NCBI GenBank assembly: GCA_029204225.1
Contig: CM055097.1
Coordinates: forward strand, 64,505,701-64,569,700
Direction: 5' to 3'
Origin: Diphasiastrum complanatum
Lineage: Eukaryota > Streptophyta > Lycopodiopsida > Lycopodiales > Lycopodiaceae
DNA: 64,000 nt
Each line of letters opens with the position of its first letter. The stretch's first letter is position 1. Made by a program: the position numbers and the translations under genes. The notes beneath the pieces were generated by a model. It had not been told where the DNA came from. It worked only from the letters and a program-made list of their open reading frames with translations, and searched no databases. Shown in pieces: positions 12,357-21,898 of the stretch.

Positions 12357-12837
12357 GGGATCTCCTGGTGGATCTGCTGATGGATCTCCTGGTGGTGGAT
12401 CTCCTCCTCATTCACAGCCACCCTAGACTGGAAAGAGGATGGATAGGATGCAGCCTCTACCAAGATGACAACGCAAAAAAAGCCGGTCCAAATTTATGGA
12501 GAAGATTAAAAAGTATCAAAAGAGCACCAGACTGTTGCTTCCTCGGGCTCCTTTTCGAAGAATAATAAAAAAAATGATGGACAATCTAGTCCTGGATTAC
12601 AGGATCACTGGCGAGGCTGTATCTACATTGCAAGAGGCTACTGAAAATCACCTCACGACAATCTTTGAAGATGCCTACCTGTGTGTCCAACATGCCAAGT
12701 GAGTGACACTCATGCCACGTGATTTAATGTTGGCTATGAGAATCAGAAAAAAGTGGATTGGAAAAGGCCTAGAGTCAAAATGTACAGTGTTCATACATAA
12801 TAGAAGCCCTAAGGGCCAGATTTCAGTATTCATCTGA
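12357..12837 (+). pseudogene. Divergent histone H3-fold protein (element A)
   Basis: One frame, with three stop codons, reads a Gly/Ser/Pro tail (SPGGSADGSPGGGSPP), a basic segment, then the H3 fold from 12496: KKYQKSTRLLLPRAPFRRII, a diverged loop, GEAVSTLQEATENHL, FEDAYLCVQHAK, stop, VTLMPRDLMLAMRIRKKW. In canonical H3 these correspond to the alphaN helix (IR+YQKST.LLI), alpha1 (LPF..L), alpha2 (ALQEA.E.YL..LFEDTN) and loop 2/alpha3 (HAKRVT..P.D..LARRIR). The order is complete and spacing close to canonical. The stop after HAK is TGA exactly where H3 has Arg. The usual modified N-terminal tail is not recognisable; a Gly/Ser/Pro and Lys/Arg tail replaces it. The gene lies downstream of the left-arm gene. 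A centromeric H3 is an alternative in principle but the transposon context argues against it. Confidence 0.8.
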
Positions 12838-12906
12838 TGCACATTTCATTCATATTACAGATTTTTATAATTGTGTGATGCAAAATAAAGTTAAATTCTA
12901 TAATCT

Positions 12907-13213
12907 GATCACGGAGGAGCACAAAAATTGACCATTGACTTGGTCAGAAGCACCATTCTTGCGCTCTTGCGTGATCACGGAGGAGCACGAAAACTGACCA
13001 TTTGACTTGGTCAGAAGCACCATTCTTGCAGGAGCTTCTGACCAAGTCAAATGGTCAGTTTTCATGCTCCTCCGTGATCACACAAGAGCGCGAGAATGGC
13101 GCTTCTGACCAAGTCAAATGGTCAATTTTCGCGCTCCTCCGTGATTACACAGGAGCGCAAAAATGATGCTTTTGACCAAGTCAAATGGTCAGTTTCCGCT
13201 CTCCTCTGTGATA
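12907..13213. repeat. Five-copy ~66-bp repeat, two direct then three inverted
   Basis: Units beginning GATCACGGAGGAGCAC start at 12907 and 12973 in one orientation. After a centre near 13030 the complementary unit (GCTTCTGACCAAGTCAAATG ... CTCCTCCGTGAT) is repeated three times to 13213. The whole block can fold into a long, nearly perfect hairpin. It lies between the H3-fold gene and the 3' end of the minus-strand gene, where two converging transcripts would meet. Confidence 0.9.
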
Positions 13214-13244
13214 TCCTTTTCGTGATTATCCAAGAAGTTTAGAT

Positions 13245-14651
13245 TTAAATTAGCATTAATAATTTTGAAACATAATGAGCAAAAAGTGAACAACACCAAT
13301 TTTGAAACACACATTTTTGGTACGTAATACCCTTCCTCTCACTTGACAATAGAGTAGGCCTTAAAATTTCTGATGCAAGAATATGAGCATCAGCTTCTTT
13401 GGAAAATGGGCCAGTGTCCGCTCCAATTACTAGCCTAGACTCAAAGTCTGAGCTCAGATCATTAACAACTACGCTTCTTAAAACACAATATGTTTTATTG
13501 TAACCTTTTGCTAGCTCCACCTGTGCAATATGTTTAGACAATGATTTGCACTTTAGCAGCTCCTCATCTCCATTAGGACTATACTTTTTGCTAGTGCAGT
13601 AGATGTACTGCTCCGAGAAGTGTCCCATGTAGTGTGCCAAGGAAGCATCCTTGGAGTTAGTCTCTCTGGCTTTTCTCACTCCCTTTGTTCTAGCTGCATA
13701 AGCATCGATTTCAATAGCGTCCTGTGTCCCCTCATCGGCTTCTACAGTGTCACTCAAGCTAATGCTTTCTTGTGTCCCCTCTAGTTGAGTGAAATTGTAC
13801 TCTTGTGGCTCATGGTGAGTCACCTCAGGAGGGGGCCGATGTTTCGGAGCTCTGTCAAGATTCTTGCCAATGTCATTTCCGCATGTGGCGTCCTCATTTT
13901 TCGGACACAACTTTTGGAATGTATCATCAATCCCTGTGTGATCGTAGGTATTGGCTCCACTCTGCAATTTCATTAGAGCACTTAGGAGTTTGTCCTCTCG
14001 CTGATGGAGAATATGTTGTAGATCATTAAAAAAAATGTACTCTCTACCATTGGTGATGATTGGAGAGAGGCTCCTGATTTGCAGCACTGTCTCGTTTGCC
14101 TCACTGGTTTCTGGAGATGACTCAGAGAATTGCTGCAAGGAGAGTGCTCTTTCTTCTTCTTCATTTATTGGTTGCTCCTCCTCAACGTCATTCATTTCAT
14201 AGCATAGAATGCCCTCCTGTGAGTCAACAGGCATTGGAACAGTTGTATGTTCAGAAAGCAAGAATACAAGACCATCTCACCTGAAATGATCTTTGAACCT
14301 ATGTTCAACAAATTGTCCCTACGTTGCTCCTCAACAGTCAAAATCCTATAGTGATTTCTAGACAGATTATTCAAAAATCTTTTGAGTCTAGCTACAAATA
14401 GTCTAGCACCCTTTCATATGTATGTTAGTAAGTTGTATGGAATCCATGCAATATCTGAATCAGAAACTCTTATACTATACGGAAAAAGTGTTGTATTCAT
14501 ATAATCCATGGCAAATGACACACTTTTTGTGTTAGCTCTACTCATAGCTAGTGTATCTATTGTGGCACAAGATGGGAAAGATCTTATCTATCTGATGTTC
14601 AAACTCTGTACCACATAGCAGTCTTGAAACCTCAATCCTAGCGTTCTCCAT
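13245..14651 (-). pseudogene. Element A minus-strand gene, unknown function
   Basis: The first ATG on the minus strand is at 14651 (MENARIEVSRLLCGTEFEHQ). After about 30 codons a frameshift leads to a block reading SDSDIAWIPYNLLTY, one in-frame stop, then ARLFVARLKRFLNNLSRN. Near 14280 a GT follows CATTTCAG, and a long open frame of 338 codons (14261-13245) continues: a Glu-rich segment, then GREYIFFNDLQHIL.QREDKLLSALMKL, a Ser/Glu-rich linker and a C-terminal block with KSLSKHIAQVELAKGYNKTY. The FND block recurs at 28.5 kb inside a Ty3 element. It faintly recalls BRO-N-type DNA-binding modules, but I would not assign it. The LFVARLKRFL part may correspond to LVHFFSAFRHRLD in element B's minus-strand gene. 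A TATA-like box lies 145 bp upstream of the ATG. Confidence 0.5.
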
Positions 14652-14795
14652 GACGGTGTGGAATAGTAAACCTAGTTAAACGGTGGTCTAGAATTGGTAA
14701 GAAAAATAACTAAATCACATAAAGCGACTAATGCAGAAAAATTCTTGAACATAAAAAGGCAAAACTAGAGTTGTGAAAATGAGGAAGGTGTCTCA

Positions 14796-15149
14796 TATTT
14801 ATAGTGTTTTTTTTTAACAATAATTTTTTTGAACTATATTTCGGAACAATGGTTTACATAAATACATACTCATATCGGTTGAGTGCGCATTTTGACACAA
14901 TGAGAGGCATGAATTAAAAGCGTACGCACATATTCAATATTTGGACATGTGGCATGTGCCTATTAGTTGATAGTTCACTCAGTTCCTGACACGTGTCAGA
15001 ATCCTAATGATGATGGTCACTAACGTGTCAGAGGTCAAGGAATAATATGATGCCACTTGTCCATGCATTTACTTTTACCAATAAAAATGCAACATGTGGA
15101 TTTCAAGTTTGACTCCACACGTGTGGGATAACGTGTTTTGTATATAAAT
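14796..15149. promoter_or_regulatory. Divergent promoter-like region, element A
   Basis: Between the minus-strand gene and the protease gene lie a minus-strand TATAAATA (14803-14796), a plus-strand TATATAAAT (15141-15149) and CACGTG boxes at 14990 and 15118 with further ACGTGT half-sites. The same arrangement with six CACGTG boxes occurs in element B. The bZIP/bHLH-type binding is an inference from the motif. Confidence 0.55.
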
Positions 15150-15895
15150 TTCATTGAACCCAATCATGACACTTTTTTTTTTAGTTTTATCATATCTGAT
15201 TAGTGCACACCTATAGATGCCCATAAGGTACCTATGCAGTCCAATTGCAAAACTATTCGTGGTTCCTTATGCATCCAAGTAAGTATAGTATTGACACTTA
15301 TCTGCAATACTGCTAGCTTTACTTTGGTAAGATGTCAAAAAATTGATTAATAAACTGAAATTTGTTTTGCAAGCTGCATTGGAGTTTAAATATAATTTCC
15401 ATGGCCACTATTTCGGATGGGGTGGTGAAACCTGTATGCATTAAAATGAATTCTTGTGAAAATACCCACAGAAGTTTTGATAAACAACTTCTTACGATTC
15501 TTCAAGTATTGCCAACTTCAGCCACATCTATAGCTAAACCAAGAATAATATCAAACAAGGTATCAACATTAGTAATGAACGTATTCAGAATTTTATTTAG
15601 ATAGACCTTATATGAAAATGTATTCATAATTTTATTTGGATAGACCTTATATTTGTTTTTTATTTACAGACTCCCCAACAACAAGATGCATTTAGTTGCG
15701 GCTGGTTCACGCTCTATAATGCAAAGATATTTTTTGAGTGGTATAATTTTCAGCAAGACACGGTCGATATCGAGCAAGTGAGCATCATGATCCTACTTGT
15801 TTTTTACTTTACGTATTTTTCATTATGAATGCGGCTGTATTTCTCAACTCAATTTTGTGTGTGTTTGCAGTTCTCGCTTGCTGTGTACACATTTA

Positions 15896-15900
15896 ATGAT
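15896..15900. repeat. Target site duplication ATGAT (left)
   Basis: ATGAT abuts the left LTR here and the right LTR at 20002-20006. Deleting one copy and the 4101-bp element rejoins the protease reading frame as TFNDVYKFRQ, which confirms the boundaries. Confidence 0.9.
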
Positions 15901-16244
15901 TATTAGAACATTAATGTCGAGTTTATATTGTTGTACAATTACTTTGAATTGTTATTTGTCGAGTATTGTGTGTTCACAATATTTAATAATGGTAATAGGC
16001 CTAAATGTCCTGTATGATACCAAAGGGTGCAAGTAGCCCCTATACACAGTTTTGTATTCATTGTCTTATTCATTCAATAGAGAGGAGTGGAGAAGATTGT
16101 AAGGACTATGCTGTGTCTTATTCTTCATGTCTGATTTCTCTGTCGTGTTCCTAGTTTATTGGTTAATGGGTTAGATGAGTGATGATTACACGCATTGAAT
16201 GTGATTGCTTCTAATTGCTGTAATCTCCTTTAAGTTATCCAATA
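15901..16244 (+). repeat. Left LTR of gag-only copia
   Basis: 344 bp, starts TATTAGAACATTAATG and ends AAGTTATCCAATA. The identical-length partner is 19658-20001. Confidence 0.9.
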
Positions 16245-16257
16245 TGGTATCACAGCC
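16245..16257 (+). other. Primer binding site, initiator Met-tRNA type
   Basis: TGGTATCACAGCC immediately follows the left LTR; it differs at one base from the TGGTATCAGAGCC site common in plant copia elements and found intact at 30995. Confidence 0.9.
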
Positions 16258-17924
16258 ATTGTTAATGGCTACCATGCTTCAATCTTTGTAAAAAAAGAGA
16301 GGATGTGAATGCTTGTGTGCAGATTTGTGTTATTGTTTACAAAATCTGTGAATGTCATTAAATGCATTGTATCTACTTGTATGCACTGATTAGTGGGGGT
16401 GCAACCATCTATAAAAGCAAAGCATTAGAAGTGTGATCCTATTCCTTGTGGAAACGAGAGGATAGATTACATTTCTTTACTCGTGCCTGTGCAGCGATTG
16501 GGTGTCTTTGAAAGAAGGTTGAAGGACGGTGCTATCTAAGAGACCAAGGAATGATGAGCAGGCAAGCTCTCAGAGCGAGCAAGCCGACAGCCAGTCGCTT
16601 ATCTACATTTCGGATGCAGAGGTCTCTCAGGCTGTCTCTCACTTGCATTCAGAAACAAGCATATCTTGGCGAGGTTTGCAGAGGCAGTATGTCTGATGAT
16701 GTTCATCACTTCGAGAAGTTTCAGATTGCAAGAAAGCAGATTAGGAGAACCTTGACCTGCGTCTTCTTTCCATGCTTGTGATTCTTTGCGGAGTTTTTTT
16801 TTTATTTATTTATTTGAGGAAGCCTTCCTATCTTGAGCAGTTGAAGAGGAAATTTGAGAACGAAAAGTTTTTATAGCACTTCAACGATGATACAACTGAC
16901 TTGTTGCTACATCAATCAACAAGTGGAGAGGATGTAATTCGTGGCTGGTTGCTACAACATTGATTCAAATCAAAGAAAAGATTTGAGTATGGGCACTGCA
17001 GCCGTGAGCGATGGAGCGATCGAGAGCAGCAAAAGTTGAACTGGTCCGATTCACAGCGATTTTCTAACGGGCTACGAAGAACGTGGTGATGATGGGCTGG
17101 CAGATTTTGCAAAGGTTTGTGGTCCTTTAAAAAACCTTTCCTGCGGCTCTTGTGGATTTGGAGCCCGTGGCCTCAATGGCTTGCTCCAGCACTATGTACT
17201 TTTGGAAGATCTGAGTGAGATGAAGACATGAAGGCCTACATCGCTGATCCAAACGGCTGTTGTAATGCCTGCCACAGATGGGGCGGTGGAACTGATCCAG
17301 AAATGGCAGATTGAAGCAACCTGCATTTTTTTGACAAATCGATCCAAACGGCCGATGTGATCCAGAGAGGACCATAAGCCAGGCAATAGTGCGAGCCAGA
17401 ATCAGCATCCTTCGAAGGGCAACGATCGACGTATGAAGAATTGCCTTCATTCTTCTTGGCTGAGGCATGAAGGAGATGAAGGAGAACGTTGGAGGGAAAC
17501 CGAGAGTGACGGCACCGACGAAGTTTCGAGTGCCCATGATGTTATCTTTCAAAGTAATTAACGGTCACTTCTACAATTTTTTTGGGAATTGGGTCCCTAA
17601 GGGCCGCCCTTCAATCTTAAGACTGTCCCTCTGTGTCAAAAACAATGGAGAACAAAAAAACGAAGGCATAATTTCACTTGGAGAATCCGTTTCTGTTCAA
17701 ACGAAAAGCATCTAGTCTCTTGCTACACTGTCTGAGCTACGCTGTGAACTAAAAATCTTTCAGTTTGGACTTTGGCAGAAAAAGATATTCACAATTGAAG
17801 TTAGTGACCTCCGAAAAAGCTAAGGACAACTTTACATTTTACTAGCTAAGCTAGGCTATTTCCTATTTGCACGTCTTATGCCCTCTCCCACAATTACGTG
17901 ATCTAATTGTGTTTAACTAATAAA
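16258..17924 (+). other. Long leader of gag-only copia
   Basis: About 1.65 kb between primer site and gag, unusually long for copia. It has GC-richer, protein-like stretches on both strands (16551-16781 plus; 17127-17552 minus) but neither has recognisable family resemblance. Transduced host sequence is one explanation. Confidence 0.4.
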
Positions 17925-19618
17925 ATGGGTGATAGAGACATTCTCTTATTGCTGAAAAAGAGTAAATTGGATGGCACCAACTATCCAATTTGGAAGTTCA
18001 AAATGAAAAATCTTCTAATGATGAAAAATTTGTGGGAAATTACAATTGATGATGACGAAAGGCCAGTTGTGTCCAATTTAGCCACATCCTTTGATGATAG
18101 GAATGAATGGGATAGTAGGGCTTTAAAAGCTCTATGTATGATAAATTTGTCGGTACATGATGTTGTCATTCCTCATATCTCACGACAACAAATCCTCATA
18201 AAGCTTGGACCATCTTACAGTCTATGTATGAGGCTAAAAATACTTTTAGGATTCTATATCTTAAGCAAGAACTCCTCACTTTGAAGATGGATGAATCGAA
18301 ATCCGTTACGGATTTCTTGACTAAAATCAAAGTTGTGATTAATCAACTAGAGGCTATTAATGAGCACATTTCTGAAGTTGATAGAATGAGCATGGTCATG
18401 AATGCTCTACCTTCTTCCTATTATCATCATGTCACTACTTTGATGGTGAGAGAAAAACGACCAACATTTGAAAAATTCTCTGGCATGTTAATGCAAGAGG
18501 AATTGATGCGAAAAAGATCTAATTCTGAGAATTTTAATATTGATAATCAAGCACTTATATCTACATCAAATTCTTCTAGAGGAAGAAATCGTGCTTATAA
18601 TGAAGGAAGAGGAAGGGGAAATGAACAAAGTCAAGGCTCTTCCTTTGATCATAAACAAAGTGTTTCTTCTCTACAAGGTGATGATTCTAGTTCTTATTAT
18701 AGAAAGAAAGGTCCATGCTATTATTGTGGTAAAAATGGACAGTTTGAATGTGAATGTCGAATTAAGAAAAATGCACAGGTTCTTAGAGAAAGGGGGAGAG
18801 CTAATTCTCCTAGCCAATCACAAAAGGCCGAAGATGATTCAAATGTTGAGCATGATCACTTTGTGGTGGAACAACGTGAAAATGAATGTTCTTTTATGGC
18901 AGTGGTTATCCAATCACATGAAGAACATATCCAATTCCAAGAAGATGACTACTTCATGATGAATGAGGTACAAGCAAGTGTTCAATCATCTTCTATACTT
19001 AATGAGGCTTTGTCATTCATTGAATACTTGTCTAATGAGATTGAACGAGGTGAAGAATTGATTGAAAAAGATGTATTTCAACTAATGAACCAAGAATCAA
19101 AGGAATGCAATGTCTTTGATCCAGTTACATCTAATGGTAATCAAGATAGTGAGATTGAAGATCCGGCATATCTTGAAGATGATTCAGTTTTGTTTCTTTC
19201 TAATCATGATCGTGATTGTGAAGATGATTCACAAATTGAAGAATGGACAAAACCGGTTGAATCATGTCATCAACTCCTACAACAAGCACAATCTAAATTG
19301 TTTGAATGTGAATGTTTAAGCGCTAAACAAGAATGTTGTGAGCTTGGCAAGATAATTGAAATGTCAAATGATCCAAGTATCCTTGAAGTGTTTTTACAAG
19401 CACTAAAGCAATGGATGGTCAACTACACAGTTGTGAAGCAGATTGAAGATCTTGACTACATACTTGGAGAGAACGTAACTATTGAAGTACCGCATTTCAA
19501 TTATTACATAATGTTGTCGTATATGCAGTTATATTTTTACAAAGATAAAAGTAGAATCGGAAAGCTACTTTGGCAAATATTGTTTTTGTTGGGAGTTACG
19601 AAAAAGGGAGTAGGGTAA
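17925..19618 (+). pseudogene. Copia gag-like protein with long C-terminal extension
   Basis: The product begins MGDRDILLLLKKSKLDGTNY and shows the plant copia Gag pattern: DGTNYPIWKFKMKNLL near the start, then KAW..LQSMYEAKNT and LYLKQELLTLKM. A one-base frameshift near 18190 separates the two halves. A zinc knuckle follows at 18710-18760 (CYYCGKNGQFECEC), with Gln in place of the usual His, so it is probably impaired. About 280 further residues are acidic and match no protease or integrase; they end at 19618, just before the polypurine tract. Gag proteins form the virus-like particle that packages the element's RNA. Confidence 0.8.
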
Positions 19619-19657
19619 TCTACTTCTAGGAATACAAACTATTCATTAAGGGGGGAG

Positions 19658-20001
19658 TATTAGAATATTAATGTCGAGTTTATATTGTTGTACAATTACT
19701 TTGAATTGTTATTTGTCGAGTATTGTGTGCTCACAATATTTAATAATGGTAACAGGCCTAAATGTCATGTATGATACCAAAGGGTGCAAGCAGCCCTAAT
19801 ACACAGTTTTGTATTCATTGTCTTATTCATTCAATAGAGAGGAGTGGAGAAGATTGTAACGGCTATGTTGTGTCTTATTCTTCATGTCTGATTTCTCTGT
19901 CGTGTTCCTAGTTCACTAGTTAATGGATTAGATGAGTGATGATTACACACATTGAATGTGATTGTTTCTAATTGCTATAATCTCCTTTAAGTTATCCAAT
20001 A
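19658..20001 (+). repeat. Right LTR of gag-only copia
   Basis: 344 bp, about 95% identical by eye to the left LTR. It is followed by ATGAT (20002-20006), the duplicated target. Confidence 0.9.
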
Positions 20002-20140
20002 ATGATGTTTATAAATTCAGACAAGATTTAATCAAATCATCCTGACAAAGGCAATAATATCTGATCCTAAAAATGATAAGGCTGATTTAGAAACAATTAG
20101 GAGCCTTTTCTCCTGACGTCACTATTATGGATCACAAAGG

Positions 20141-20158
20141 CATTAGAGGAGTTCTCAA
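20141..20158 (+). repeat. Element B left terminal inverted repeat
   Basis: CATTAGAGGAGTTCTCAA; exact complement at 24924-24941. It shares CATTA.AGGAGTTC with the ends of element A. Confidence 0.85.
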
Positions 20159-20205
20159 TATCAAAAAGACCCTTTAAGGAATGCCATGTAGGATATAGAA
20201 AAATA

Positions 20206-20628
20206 TCAAAATAAAAATAAACAATATTGTTTATTTGCTTGCCCCCACCACTCCCGAGGCCTCCCCAACTGATATTCTACCAATCGACATTTCTTGTTGC
20301 AATAAGGACACATTGAACTGCTTTTGAAAAGATCAAACAATTTGGTGAACATTTTATCTAGTCTATGTCTGAAAGCTGAGAAGAAATGAACAAGAACAGT
20401 ATAATGCATGTACTGGAGTGAACCTATGGAGAAAACAGGCTTACTAAGTATATCTCTGAATCTAACATAATGCTCATAAAATATGTCAAAATTTGGTTGT
20501 GTAGTCCTGAAAACATGTAGATATGACTTGAATAGACTGTAAAAGTAGTCTAGATTTTCAGTAATCCCAAATTCAGTAAGAAATGAACTCAAGCCTGAAT
20601 CTCGTGAGGATCTTGAGGAAGAGGCCAT
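20206..20628 (-). CDS. Element B minus-strand gene, small Cys-containing protein
   Basis: An open frame of about 140 codons from the ATG at 20628 (MASSSRSSRDSGLSSFLTEF); a further in-frame ATG lies ten codons upstream at 20658. The middle is rich in aromatic and hydrophobic residues (LQYMHYTVLVHFFSAFRHRL), and the C-terminal part has CPYCNKKC, a possible half zinc site. The end, REWWGQANKQ, is encoded inside the conserved left end of the element; the left end of A preserves a decayed YWGQA at the same place. It is divergently transcribed from the H3/Ulp1 gene, with a minus-strand TATAAAT at 20860-20854. No family is recognised and no inactivating change is visible. Confidence 0.5.
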   Translation of the reverse strand: MASSSRSSRDSGLSSFLTEFGITENLDYFYSLFKSYLHVFRTTQPNFDIFYEHYVRFRDILSKPVFSIGSLQYMHYTVLVHFFSAFRHRLDKMFTKLFDLFKSSSMCPYCNKKCRLVEYQLGRPREWWGQANKQYCLFLF

Positions 20629-20649
20629 GGAAGTAACATAGATATCGCA

Positions 20650-21320
20650 CTTGTGCACAAGGGAGAACTAAAACAAAACTAACTCTCAAGATCGCACACA
20701 AGAGGGATATGTACGACAGGTAGATATCGAATATCTCACTTGTGCGCAAGTAGGTATCGTTACAAACAAACGAACAACAATGTGCGCGCACAAGAGCGAT
20801 ATGCCGTGAGTTTTGAGAACAAAAAAGGTAAAAAATTAATCAAGTTTCGTGCCATTTATACTAGATTTTCACACGTGTGGTCAACGATCAAAAGACACGT
20901 GTCTACTTTCAATTGGACTACAGGCATTGGCACATGTGAGGTGACACCTGGACACCTGGACACGTGTGAAATGACACATGTACATGTGTCTTGTGTTCAG
21001 TCATTTGTTCGACAACACATGTTGCTCTCGCATTTGCTCGTACGAATCCCACACGTGTAAAGTGACAGGGTGACACTTGTTGCTCTCGCATTTGACCATA
21101 CAAGTCCCACACGTGTGACAGGACGTTCTTTCGCACGTGCGAACCGCGATATAAAATCACAAACTTCGATGAATTTTTTTCATTTTTTTTTTTCGCTCCG
21201 CATATCGCACTTGTGCGCATCCTTCACAATCGATATTCTTCCTACTGTCTTGCATGTGCACAGGTCCAATACATATGCCTACATGTCTCCTCGTATCGCA
21301 CTTGTGCATCTTTTTTCAGT
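20650..21320. promoter_or_regulatory. Divergent promoter-like region, element B
   Basis: Six CACGTG boxes start at 20872, 20896, 20961, 21052, 21110 and 21134, most inside ACACGTGT. A second motif, TCGCACTTGTGC, occurs near 20650, 20729 (variant), 21203 and 21298. The stretch around 21020-21060 is repeated at 21078-21122 (TTGCTCTCGCATTTG to CCCACACGTGT). Element A has a shorter version of the same design. Confidence 0.6.
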
Positions 21321-21559
21321 ACTAATCTATCTCTCTCATATTCGACTCGCACAGGTTCGATATATCGTACATTCTGTCCGTACATATCGGTCCTCTACGA
21401 GGGCTTTACCATCCTTCCCTGCTCATCCTAGCCGTCACGCACAAGTCCGCTATCCTAGTACACTTCCATGGATAGGAGAAAGTAGACAAGGAGGGACTTC
21501 TTCTCTGCTGGCTCATCCTCAGCTCCTGCGGTTGCCATTCACCTCCCGCTAGACCTAGA

Positions 21560-21898
21560 ACGTGCAACCGCAGCAGGTGGCTCTTTGAAATACGTAAGTA
21601 TCAGAGATCAACCGCTCTGTTGATTCCAATTGCTCCATTCTACCATGCTATCCAAAACATAACTAGAAATGATCTCGGATAGCTGGTTAGATTCACACCA
21701 AGTGCTCTTCAGTGCCTTCAGGAGGCTGCTGAAGATTACATGAGCCTTTTTTTGAAGATTCGTTTTTGCTTGCAATCCATTCCAAGAGAGTCACCATAAC
21801 GTCCAAGGATTTTCAACTCCTAATGAGAATGAGGGAGAGGTTTTGCATATTACACGTATCTCAGCCTGCTGCTCCCAGACGAACTCCCCACAGAATCT
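21560..21898 (+). pseudogene. Divergent histone H3-fold domain (element B)
   Basis: Reading from 21578: WLFEIRKYQRSTALLIPIAP, then FYHAIQNI, a TAG stop, RFTPSALQCLQEAAEDYM and SLF; a two-base excess in a T7 run then shifts the frame to FEDSFLLAIHSKRVTITSKD and FQLLMRMRERF. Every helix of the H3 fold is present in order: alphaN (EIRKYQRST.LLI), alpha1 (PF..AI), alpha2 (ALQ.LQEAAEDY...FEDS), loop 2 and alpha3 (HSKRVTI..KD..LL.R.R). The region upstream (RPRT.NRSR) aligns loosely with the end of the canonical tail. It is followed within 60 bases by the protease frame, so in an intact copy H3 fold and protease could be one polypeptide. Confidence 0.8.

Larger units (their letters stand above)
15901..20001 (+). 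mobile_element. Gag-only Ty1/copia-type retrotransposon, complete
   Basis: Two LTRs of 344 bp each (15901-16244, 19658-20001) flank a 3.4-kb interior with a primer binding site directly after the left LTR, a 1.65-kb leader, one gag-like gene and a polypurine tract AAGGGGGGAG directly before the right LTR. LTR ends are TATTAG...CCAATA rather than the usual TG...CA. By eye the LTRs differ at about 17 of 344 positions, mostly transitions, so the insertion is not recent. No protease, integrase or reverse transcriptase is present, so it must depend on another element (a TR-GAG-type design). Confidence 0.9.
15217..20050 (+). pseudogene. Ulp1/C48-type cysteine protease, element A, split by copia insertion
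   Basis: Exons inferred: 15217-15278 (ending KLFVVPYASK), 15374-15559 (HWSLNIIS ... IKMNSCENTH), 15670-15777 (QQQDAFSCGWFTLYNAK then FFEWYN), 15871-15900 resumed at 20002 (FSLAVYTFND then VYKFRQDLIKSS, then stop). HW, the Gln six residues before Cys, and the SCGW motif are the catalytic His, oxyanion Gln and nucleophile Cys of the SUMO-protease fold. Where the family has Asp (yDS) this protein has Asn (KMNS). The N-terminal half present in element B is missing, and the acceptor before HWSL does not restore the frame cleanly. The final exon is cut by a 4.1-kb retrotransposon. Known family members cleave SUMO precursors or conjugates; activity here is unknown. Confidence 0.75.

Noticed and set aside
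12496-12702. Host centromeric H3 pseudogene for the A copy
   Set aside because: A second, independently diverged H3 fold occurs in element B beside the same protease gene, which fits an element gene better than two host pseudogenes.
12700-12712. GTGAGT donor at the stop in the H3-A fold
   Set aside because: The H3 helix continues in the same frame directly after it, so an intron beginning there would remove conserved fold residues; a nonsense mutation is simpler.
17127-17552. 141-codon minus-strand frame in the copia leader
   Set aside because: No family resemblance, and it runs against the element's transcription; open frame alone is not enough.
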